Shown: piece after piece, positions 24,703 to 34,285 of the stretch
Position numbering within the stretch: position 1 is the first letter of the stretch
How the letters are laid out: each line of letters starts with the position of its first letter
From: Ramazzottius varieornatus
Taxonomy: Eukaryota > Tardigrada > Eutardigrada > Parachela > Ramazzottiidae
Length of the DNA stretch: 64,000 bases
Assembly: GCA_001949185.1 (NCBI GenBank)
Contig: BDGG01000002.1
Coordinates: forward strand, 8,665,990-8,729,989
Direction: 5' to 3'
The notes under the pieces: generated by a model
Seen by the model: the letters and a program-made list of their open reading frames with translations, nothing else
What the model was told of the DNA's origin: nothing
Databases searched by the model: none
Program-made: the position numbers and the translations under genes

Positions 24703-24797
24703 CTTCAAGTCAATTTGGTTGTGTATATCTAGCTGAAACTCTCTGCCCACTCCCTCCAGGGCGCGTTTCGTGGTCAAACTTGTATGGATTCGGTTCG
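24703..24797 (-). pseudogene. Orphan guanylate-cyclase C-terminal exon
   Basis: A single 95-nt minus-strand exon encodes NRIHTSLTTKRALEG, then REFQLDIHNQIDLK. It closely matches the exon of the adjacent receptor cyclase that encodes KRIHISLISKRALDG, then KEFLMDIHGQVDLK. Both splice borders are conserved (CGCAG before CGAA, and GTACGTA after the AAG). No other cyclase, kinase or ectodomain exon was found within several kb on either side, so this is most simply a duplicated fragment. Confidence 0.75.
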
Positions 24798-25218
24798 CTG
24801 CGAAAACAGACCAGCCGAGTAGACTCATTCAGACACCACAATGACAACTTGTGATGAGTCGAGCCTACAGGGTGAGTGATGGCGTGATTTAGATTTCAGA
24901 GAGTGCTTTCCAATAAAGTCGATCAGATCTCTTGATTGCAATACCGCCCCGAAGTCCACCTTCGTTTTGATTGTTTGATTTGCCATGTCCTCACGTTCCT
25001 TTCGCCAATGGTAGTCTCGCCGAAGTAAACGACAAATAAATGGTTACTAGCGATTGAGCTCGGGAATGCAGAGCAATGCTTCACGCGTGCTTGTCTGTTG
25101 GAGGGGAGAACCAATCCTCCAGAGTGCCGACAAGGTCTCTTTCCGGGGGCATTCTTTAGCTCAGCATTTACAGCCGTTAGGTTGATCAGGAAATTAGTGT
25201 ACGTCCTCAGCCATGCCG

Positions 25219-25347
25219 TTGACCTAATTACTGGCATGGACGAAATTTCTAGCACCGGCTGAAAGCGACCTGGGCCACGTAGACCTGCTCAACGCTGCCG
25301 CTTTCGACCGCTTCTTGAAGTTTTGTCCATGCCAATAATTAGGCCAG
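25219..25347. mobile_element. MITE copy B, same family as 21691-21819
   Basis: TTGACCTAATTACTGGCATGG at 25219 pairs in reverse with CCATGCCAATAATTAGGCCAG near 25347. Terminal sequences match copy A with few changes, while the centre differs. Confidence 0.75.
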
Positions 25348-25359
25348 CCGCATGTACGA

Positions 25360-25560
25360 GAATGTGTAGTGATTTCAAAACAGCGTAAAAAGAAAGCAGA
25401 TGGAACTAGATGTGGAAGTTTAGAGAGAGCCGAGAAACTGAAGGTGGGTCTATTACAATGATACCGCCTCCAACGATTTTTTTCTGGAAAAATCCTTCGA
25501 AAGAAATTTCTCAGGCTTGTTTGTACGTGGCTCTTTTGGCTCAGTTGTCAATACGGTGGG
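25360..25560 (+). repeat. Dispersed repeat copy (second copy near 59045-59250)
   Basis: Both copies share GATTTCAAAA, AGATGGAACTA.ATGTGG, AGAGAGAGC.GAGAAA, CTCGAAAGA.ATTTCT and CTCTTTTGG.TCAG in the same order. No coding frame is recognisable. Confidence 0.6.
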
Positions 25561-26725
25561 GAGCATCATCCCATCCATTACAGAAGCCCGCGATGAAACC
25601 CTTGGTGTCTCGTATTACGGGTATAAGAAATCACGGGCTCCGTACATCCCGCGACCGACAAATCCCAGGATTAGTACATATAACTCAGAAGCATGAAATA
25701 TCGGAGACCCTAATCCCTTACTACTGTGTATACAGTATGATTCAGCCAAGTTGACCCTGTTTCGTAGAACCGTTCTCACTACTCGAAAGAATCTAAAACA
25801 GGGTCAGCGTTGTTTTTAAACGATAGTAAATTCGATTTGGTACTGAGCAAGCCTATTTTCAATCCTGGAAAGCGCTTTTGAAATTTTTGCTTAGGCCAGA
25901 AAGAAGTCTTGGTAGGCTAAAAAGGTGGTCGGACCCTAGATGGGCGCCCGGCTTCCGTGTAGCAGAAAATTAATTGAACATTTCTCTTCCACAATTCATA
26001 TGAATGACAGGCTATCAAAAGACTGATAAAAAATTGGCCTGTCAAGCACTGTATCTATCAGAGCAGTGAGAAATCGTGGGAGGAACGTGTCATCGAGAAA
26101 GTTGCGCTGGCCTGAAAACTTCTGGGAAGACTTTTCGGGCGACGTTTACTCCAGACAAAACAAGTTTTCATCAAGTGATCTTGATGTCGAAAAGTAGCCA
26201 AAACTTTACACCGTCGGTTTCGTGCAAGCGTTGTTCGAAAATTGGTGAACTGAAAAATATGGTCCATTTCAAATTTTGATTACCGCAGAGCGCGACGACT
26301 GCTTTTATGCGTTTTTAACCTTTCACTTGATAGATTATTCCGCAACCCGAAGGCATCAGAACTGCTCAACTCTAAGGGATCAGATACCAGAACAATGGGT
26401 CTATCCTTAATGAAAAAAGTACGCTTCTTCGTCGACAAGAAGGCTCGCGTTGACGCTTTTTCGAAAGGGGAAGAAATACCGGGAAAACCGAAAATCAGCA
26501 GTCTGCACGCCCCGGTTTATAACGAGTGTTTTGGATCCTCTTGCGGATTTAGTTTGGATTCTTTTTCTAAAGTCAGATTTCACTCGATTAGCTTTCGAGT
26601 TTGATTGAAACATAAGCAATGGTTTGCCGAATTTTTTGGAAAAACAAACCAGTTGAGTCAAAGTAACCGAAATTCTCCAGCGAAAGAGAACGGTCATGGG
26701 GTCAGCTTGGCTGAATCAGAGGGTA

Positions 26726-28276
26726 CACTGGGTCCCATAAGTATCTGTCCACCACTGGCGCAACCACAAAGTTCTCTTTTTCTCCCTTCGCGTCAACCCA
26801 AATCGATTCTAGCGTTCCTACGTGAATAGTAGAAACCTTCAGCAAGATTCCGGTCACAGTGAATTATAACTAGAGCTGACTGTCGTGGTGGTAAAACTCG
26901 GAGACCTAAAACGCGACACAAAACGTAAACCCGACTTTAGCAGACCGACTCCATGAAAACTAATTTCTCCCCAATCCCAAACTATTTTCGCCCTTAAAAC
27001 TTCACGGGTGTAGATTAATGCTGAGGGTATTAAAAGCAACAAGCAGTCAGCTGATTTCATTGTCTCAGAAATTCTCCTGAAATTGCTTCGAAATGGGTCG
27101 CAAGCTGAAGGAGTACAGCGACGATATCCGAAATCGTGTCATCAAGAAGCACCTCTATAAAGTTCCAGACAGGGAGATCGCTCGGCAGATGCTTCTTCCA
27201 CACTCCAGCGTCAACTTCATGATTACTGTAAGTAGTATAAGGAGACCGGCAGCGTCCAGAACAAACCTCGGTGTGGAAGAGAGCGAATCACTACCCCAAT
27301 GACGGACAGACTTATTGTCCAAAGAGTCTTGAAAGATCGACGCATATCTGCTCCAAAGATCAAAGAAGAGACCCAGCCGGGCTTATTGGTGTCGATCTCA
27401 AAGGAAACAGTTCGTCGCCGGATTCGGGAGAAAGGCCTGAACGGAAGAGTAGCTCGGAAGAAACCGCTCATTAAAGAGCATGCTCGACAAAAGCGTCTGG
27501 ACTTCGGCAAAAGGTACGGGGAAATGCCGGTTTCTTTCTGGGACAACGTCTTATGGTCGGACGAATCTAAGTTCAACTTGTTTGAAGCGGATGGGAAGGT
27601 TATGGTGCGGAGAAAGCCAAGTGAAGCTTACCGGCCGGAGTGCACGGTTCCGACGGTCAAGCATGGTGGTGGGAACGTCATGGTATGAGGTTGCTTTTCG
27701 TCCGCAGGTGTTTGAAATTTTGTTATTGTAAGGGGAAACATGGACAGGTTCCAGTACAGAGACATTCTGAAGGAAAATTTGAAGCAGTCGGCGAAGATAG
27801 GGAATTTGAAGCGTGGATGGCTGTTCCTGCACGATCATGATCGCAAACATGATTCGGTTCTTGTGAACGACTGGCTCAAGAAAAACCATCCAGAACTGCT
27901 GTTCTGGGCTCCGTACAGTCCGGACTTGAATCCCATAGAGCATTTGTGGGCAAAATTTGATTGGGGAGATGAAGGAGAACGACGGCTTTTCATCAAGCTA
28001 TTGAACGTTGAAAAGTGTGAGCAAAAGTTTGTCCGAACATTTTTTTACCGAAAAGGTAATGATGCGCAACAAATGATCATTTTCTACCGTCTCGTGTTAA
28101 AAAATTGCTTGCGAATTCAGTCTTAGATGGATCTTATCAATACTTGCATTAAATGAACGAGAAGTTCTCAAGCCTCATTTGGACTGTATGTGGTTCGGTT
28201 TTGAACGCTTAGGATGGAAGATATTTGCCGCGAAGTAAAGTTGAGAAGGGTGGACAGATACTTATGGGGCTCAGCG
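26726..28276 (+). mobile_element. Tc1-like transposon with TIRs and TA duplication
   Basis: The left end reads TACACTGGGTCCCATAAGTA and the right end, reversed, TACGCTGAGCCCCATAAGTA; both continue into TCTGTCCACC. TA dinucleotides flank at 26724-26725 and 28277-28278. Length is about 1.55 kb, typical for Tc1 elements. The inside carries one transposase gene, now broken. Confidence 0.9.
27093..27980 (+). pseudogene. Tc1-family DD34E transposase, inactivated
   Basis: The frame begins MGRKLKEYSDDIRNRVIKKH (helix-turn-helix N-terminus). It is lost at about 27225-27240, where a frame change and a TAG precede YKETGSVQNKPRCGR. It resumes with VSISKETVRRRIREKGL, WSDESKFNLFEADG (first Asp), WGCFSSAG interrupted by TGA where Trp is expected (about 27686) and a second TGA at about 27714, then MDRFQYRDIL, HDHDRKHDSVLVNDWL (second Asp) and YSPDLNPIEHLW (Glu). 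The end after HLW does not match the family. Cut-and-paste transposition is therefore not possible from this copy. Confidence 0.9.
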
Positions 28277-28299
28277 TATATTCCTCGATCGACAAACCC

Positions 28300-29680
28300 C
28301 GGCATTTATACATAAAACCCCACAGGATGAAATCTCGCAGAAATTTTAATCGGGCTCGGTATGTGTCTCGGATTGAAACAATCCCGGAGATCCGTGCACT
28401 ATTCTCGGGAATCAAATGCTTGCGGAGACTCGCTTCAAGGATCCGTTTCTTTGTGCCTCATTTGAATATACAGTACTCACTGTGACTTATTTCAGTTGTC
28501 TGAGTTTTGAACTTTGTTTAAAACTTGACAGTTCGAAACATTGTTGTATAGGAAATGTCTACAGTCACCCGCTAAAACCTAAAACGACTACTGTCACTCA
28601 CCGTAATTAATCACTGAAACCCATTAGAACCCACTATTGTCACCCACCATAACCAGAAAATAATTATCGTTATGCAAACCCGGAAAGACTACGAGGTAAA
28701 ACTGGCGGACTTGTCCATATGAAATCGCTTGGCGAAGTTGTCCACAAGAGAAACGAAGAAGATGGGCGCAGCTCCTACTCTCTTAAGTGCAAACATCCTT
28801 TTTGTCTCTCGATCTACAGTAACTCAGTTTCCCACCACAGGTGGGAAGCCAAGAGTCAACTCCAACAATATTTTTGCTACATTCACTCTTCAAAACTCGG
28901 CAAATAAAACCAAGCATGATTCGGGTGCGGTGAGTGTCAACAGCTTTTGCTCTCTGGATTTTGGATTTTACTCCTACATTTCAGTCTATTCTCGCAACAA
29001 CTTTCTGTGACTTATTTTCGGTCGGGGTTGTTCCGCGATTGAACTCTCTCAGCTCTCACAAGGCAAAATTTGGTGTTTGGACTCGCGTCCAAGTTTCCGG
29101 CCGGATAAGATTTGGCAGCCAATGTTTCAAAAGAAAATTTGTTGGTACCTAATATTGTCAATCATTGTGACTGTCTCCCAGTTCTCTAGAGCAAGGGACG
29201 CAATTTGAGTGTCATGCATCAAGCCCGCATGCTACGCAAGTCTTGCTTTCGGTTTCGGTTCATGCTGGGAACTGCAGTGGAAACCACTTGGTTTCTGTGC
29301 TCGTACTGCAAAAGCCTACCGCTTCTCGAGCGTCGACAAAACGATTCTGCTTCAAAGATGGCGCTACAGTTTCAGCATGCAGCTCGTCGCAATCTTCAAT
29401 AAAGTTTATCACAATCCTCAATGAAGAACATACAGCGCAAGCTTAATATCTCCGTTCTTCATAGACAACAGTGACCATCGAAGCATAAAACTGAGCTCTC
29501 ATTTTTCTAGCCATCGGCGAGATGAAAGACAACCTGCTTTCCGAAGAAAGAAGATGAGCAAAGTTAAGTTGTTAAAAACAGACGAAGAAGCTTCAGCGCA
29601 GTCATGGAGTCAGAATGTGATTTTCCAGTCCGATCGCCGAAGCTGCAGACCAGTGTAGACTTGCTGTTCTACGAACTGTG
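28300..29680. other. No recognisable gene; degenerate repeat similarity near 28280-28350
   Basis: GATCGACAAACCCC, ATACATAAAA and GGATGAAATCTCGCAG near 28285-28345 resemble 25655-25715. Other open frames lack family signals. Confidence 0.35.
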
Positions 29681-29682
29681 GG

Positions 29683-31087
29683 ATGGAGCTTCATTCTCTC
29701 TGGAGAGGTGGGCTTTTCGTTACGGTGAGTTATCACCTTCATTTGGACTTACTGGGTGACAATAGTCTCACCCTAAAACTATGCCTAAACTGTCGTAATT
29801 TCAAGCATCTTACAGCTCCTTTTGCTCGAATTCTCTGAGTGCCTGAAAACTTGGAGTTCTACTTCTCTGGACGGAGGTCAGGCCGGTGCGATGGACTCAT
29901 CACAGGACAAGGTTGTGCCCGAGGATGTGCCCAAGGCCAGTCCTAGCCTGATCCTGATGGAAGGTGGTGCTTTGGTTCTGCAGATGCACCAGAACGGTAC
30001 CATGCAACTTTCAATGAGCAACACCACCGCCAAGCCGGCCGAAATTACCACCACGGCTGGGCACCTCTCGCTGGACGACCAGAACGTCCTCTACATGGTC
30101 AACAACACGAAATCCTCGACCGTCATACCTTTTGTCGCTACCACTCCTGGGCCTGCTACTACCACACCCTTGCTCCAAGTGATTGTGCAAGGCAACCATA
30201 GGGTCGAGCTGGAGCCAATAGACTTTCAGATGAACAGCACCAAGAACGCCACCACCAAAGTCAACGTTGTCATAACCGTTATCGTTACCGCGTAAGCCTT
30301 GAATGCCTCTGGTTCAGTTCTGGAAGGCTTTGTCACTGAGATTGTGCTACAACAGGGGATCGATACCGGTGTGGGCCATCAAGCGACGGAAGGAGACGTT
30401 AGGCTTACGAGCCGCTACCGGAGCTGTCACCAATGTCTCGCTATCCAATCTTCCTGCCGGTCAGGCCATTGTCATGCAGCAGCCGGGAACCACCACTGGA
30501 CTTCAGGTGATATTTAACGGCACTTACGATCCGCTGATCAACAAGGTACCGGTACCCCGCACCTTCTTCCTCGATCTTTGTGGAGCCTTGAGCGACGTAA
30601 GCCAATTGAAATTGTGCGCAAGTAATTTTGGGATACTGTGTAAAACTGATGCTGTACGGCTTTGAGCAGAAAGCCTTCATTCAAGTGGCGGTGTCGCAAC
30701 CTGTGGGGCAACAGTACTTTTGCGCCATGAACATTGCCTTCCCCTCGGCAGCCAGGGACAGCGAAGCCTACTGGACCGAGCCTTTACAGTGCAATTCGGA
30801 GTTGCAGGACGTGGAAGGCTGGAGTTTTCGGTAAGACCCTACCATAAATCTGTCACCCGGAACAATGCACTTTGTGGTTGTTGACGTGCTCAAATGGGTT
30901 GACGACTTGCCGTGTTACGAAATATTCATTTCACAGGTTATGGTACAAAGTTCGACAGGTGAGGGTAGCTTGGGCGTTGGCAACACGCAGAATTATCTCT
31001 GGTACATCGCCCTTCGTTTGCTTCTTTCCACAGTATAACATCAACTGGTCGCAATGCCAGCAGAATCGCCCCGTCTTCGCTAAATAG
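29683..31087 (+). CDS. Secreted N-glycosylated protein of unknown function, 6 exons, 331 aa
   Basis: Exons 29683-29724, 29816-30291, 30356-30596, 30670-30830, 30937-30958 and 31034-31087 give 996 nt with every phase matching. The start is the ATG that makes a signal peptide across the first junction (MELHSLWRGGLFVT joined to LLLLEFSECL). The middle is Thr/Ala-rich (TTPGPATTTP) with many N-glycosylation sequons (NGT, NTT, NST, NAT, NVS, NGT, NWS). The C-terminal half has DLCGALSD, YFCAMNIAF, LQCNSE and SQCQQN. I recognise no family. Extracellular location is inferred from the signal peptide and sequons. Confidence 0.75.
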
Positions 31088-31394
31088 CAAGTCTGCCGGT
31101 GGGCCAACTAAGCACTCCACAGTCCACATTAGAAATCAACGAGCTGTTTGCTGTACTCGGAAGCGCAGTCTGTTGACGATGCCGCTGCTGTACTTACAAG
31201 CCCCCATTAATTTAGCCGCACTATCTAACACATCGGCTGGCTGGCTCTACCTTAAAAGCTGAAATTGTAGCTCTAAATCTAGGCATTTAGCTGGATCTGA
31301 GGAGCAGTGCTCAGTGTAAGCTGTTCCCCCACGTGCTGTTGTTGTTATTGAGTCATGGGTAGGCTGTCGCTCAAGGGCAAGTCGTTTGTTGAAT

Positions 31395-31401
31395 TATAAA
31401 A
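31395..31401 (+). promoter_or_regulatory. Possible TATA box upstream of annexin 1
   Basis: TATAAAA in an otherwise gene-free stretch, about 0.8 kb before the annexin core. Downstream short frames encode Tyr/Pro/Gly/Gln peptides (YGYPQGHP near 31505; QQYAAPPGYLGGQP near 31618) like the N-terminal region of annexin VII/XI, but I could not splice them in frame. A second TATATAAAG lies at 31953-31961. Confidence 0.35.
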
Positions 31402-32172
31402 AGCTGGGACCAGCAACCCAAGTGATCGAGCGTCTGCGAAACTGTGATGTTGCCTATATTTACTAAGTTCTTATCGGTTCTGTGCATTGCAAAGGACATG
31501 AAGCCGTACGGATATCCACAAGGCCATCCATAGTGCACACAGATCTTTGCCCACTGCCCACGGCCAAAAGACCTGACAGTTTCCTCCTGTGCAAGTTATT
31601 CCTTCCTATTCCTGTTGCAGCAGTATGCTGCTCCGCCGGGCTATCTAGGAGGACAACCCATATATATAAGCTGATCCGCAACAGCCGCAAGATACCCGTC
31701 GGTCCTCAGGTTGGATAGCTAGGTTTTTCTTGACCAGGCCGAAAGGCAGCGGCAACTATAAATATATCTGCAGTGTGTCACAGAGGTGCAGCTTACCATG
31801 GCCAACCGCGGCAGATCATGATACGCAACACTTCAAGGCGGAAGTTACGCGTGCTCCCATACGAAACGCTTACAGCTGTTTACGTTCCGTCATATCTTGA
31901 CTCACCAGGCGGACAACATGAAACGACGGACTTTGATCCTTACTAATATCGCTATATAAAGAGCAGATTGAAGAGCCGAATCGTCGTTTCAATTGTTTTC
32001 TTACAGGGTGTACCAACGGGTGATGTCCCGGCTGTTCCTTCAAACTATCAGACTGCTGTGCAGCATCGTCAACCACTGACCTAAGCCGTTCCAGACCTTC
32101 GGCTACGGCCAACCATATCCGACTGGCTCCACTTCCATAACGTATAATCATCTCTCCTCTCTTCCACAACAG

Positions 32173-33658
32173 CCGGTGTGCAACAGCAACCGATCTACCC
32201 AGCTCAACAACAGCCCCGTCCGTCAATCCAACAAGCGCAGCACAGCCAGCGGAGCAAGGACAGTCAGCTCCACAAGGCTACCGGCTACTCCCTGCCAGCA
32301 ATCATGCCTCCCTTCCCTTTTCTCAACGCTCCGGATATCCCAACACTTCGACCGATTCAGCCATTCGACCCCGAGTCCGACTGTAAGACTCTGAAGAAAG
32401 CAATGATGGGCATCGGTAAGTTCTTCGCCATTTGTTTGTCATTCCAAGCGCATCTCGACAACTGCGTTGGACACGTACAGGGACGGATGAGAAAGCCATC
32501 ATCGACGTGCTGGCTAGAAGAAGTATCGGCCAGCGACTTCATATCGCTAATATTTACAAGACGATGTTCGGCAAGGTAGGCATCATGCTGGTCCTTGTTT
32601 GCCTTCCTGCCGATCGTGATGACGGCTTTTGATCTGTAGGATTTGATAACGCAGCTAAAGTCGGAACTGTCTGGCAACTTTGAAGACGCTGTGGTGGCGC
32701 TGCTGACGCCGCCGGAAATCTACGACGCCATGACATCACGTACAGCCATGGCCGGTGCGGGCACCGACGAGGCCACCCTCATTGAAGTCATCTGCAGTCG
32801 CAGCAACGCCGAGCTGATGGCCCTAAAAGCTGCCTATAAATTCTGTACGTGCTTGCTTGCACAACTATAAACTAGCTGTAGTTCCAGCGCTGGACCATAC
32901 CTATATTTTCGATAGTTCATTTGATAATTGTAGTGTACAAGAAGGACCTAGAGAAGGACATCGAAGGCGACACCTCAGGCTTCTTCCGCAAACTCCTCCT
33001 GGCATGCTTAACGGTAAAGAAGTTAGTTTAGCCCAGGGGACTCTTTGCTCGCCAGATAAGCATGCTCAATCATATCTGAAATATAGGGTCAGCGTCAAGA
33101 GATGGCGCCTGTGGACGTCGGGCGCGCCCTTATCGACGCCAAAGCTTTGAACGAAGCCGGCCCGAAAAAGTGGGGCACTGACGAATACACCTTCATCTCA
33201 ATCTTCGCATTAAGAAGCCATCCGCAACTAAGGGAAACCTTTCAGCAGTTCCAAAAGCTAACGGGGAAAGACATGGAAGGCGTCGTTCGAAGTGAAATGA
33301 GCGGGGACCTCCAGGAGGCTTTCGTCGCCTTGGGTATGCATGTAGCTCGTCGTCCCATTACCATACTCATAGCGACGTTGTTCATTCAATGATATCGCCT
33401 TGGTTATGTTTCATGACAGTACAAGTCGTCACCAACAAGCACATGTACTTTGCCCAACGACTGCAGAGCTCGATGGCGGGAGCTGGCACCAAGGACATCC
33501 AGCTGATTCGATTGATTGTCACGCGCTGTGAGCGCGACTTGGAGAGCCTCAAGCACTCCTACAAGACCATGTTCAACCGGACGCTGGAACAAGCTATCGC
33601 CTCCGAATGTTCGGGAGACTACAAGCAGCTTCTTCTGGCGCTAGCGTCTCAGCACTGA
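32173..33658 (+). CDS. ANX: Annexin 1 (four-repeat, calcium-dependent phospholipid-binding)
   Basis: Annexins bind acidic membranes through calcium. Exons 32173-32415, 32481-32575, 32640-32844, 32934-33013, 33087-33333 and 33420-33658 join in phase. A Gln/Pro-rich leader ([18 protein letters not shown]) precedes [17 protein letters not shown] (repeat 1), [13 protein letters not shown] (repeat 2), [12 protein letters not shown] (repeat 3) and [13 protein letters not shown] (repeat 4), ending ALASQH. Calcium loops look largely intact, with repeat 4 GTKD in place of GTDE. The first exon is open 5' of 32173 only as a splice acceptor. An internal ATG at 32304 would give a 325-aa annexin core and follows a TATA motif at 31953. 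The N-terminus is unresolved. It lies head-to-tail with annexin 2. Confidence 0.88.
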
Positions 33659-34285
33659 ATCTGATCTACACACTTTGCCTGACGAACTTTCACCTTCGTG
33701 ACAGGTTTTCCAGCGCTAGAGAAATTACTCCTAGCGTTAATGCGAATAAGTTGTCCATCTAGATCTAACATATAGTGGCCATGTGGACAAAAGGATGAAT
33801 TTTTATTTTCAGAAACTTTATTGGTCACCGTCGCGTTACATTGACAGTTCTTGTCAGCTTTTGACCGTTCGAAAGAGGCCACTGAACAATGAGAAATGAC
33901 GCATCAACTTCGAGCTGTGAAGAATATTCATTTTTATAAGTCATGAAATGCCACAAACCGGTTTTAGGAAAATATGTCGAGAAGAAAAGAACATTCGAAA
34001 GTTTCAGCGCTAGACGCCTTCTTATGCGGCTGTTGAGTAGTGAATGATGCTACTGTACAAAAAGATGGTCAAACGTACGTAATGTCAGGGGTAAACAAGA
34101 AAGTGCCGCTTCGACTGTCTTACAGCCGTAAAGTCTACAAAGCAAAGCTGACATTCTTCCAAGCCGACAAACCACTTTTCACATCTGTACGTGTGACCAT
34201 CCTTCCTTCCAAGGTACAAACTTGTAAGTATCCACGTAGTGCTTTGCTGGTCAATCACAATCTTCGTGAGTAATCCTGATCCACA

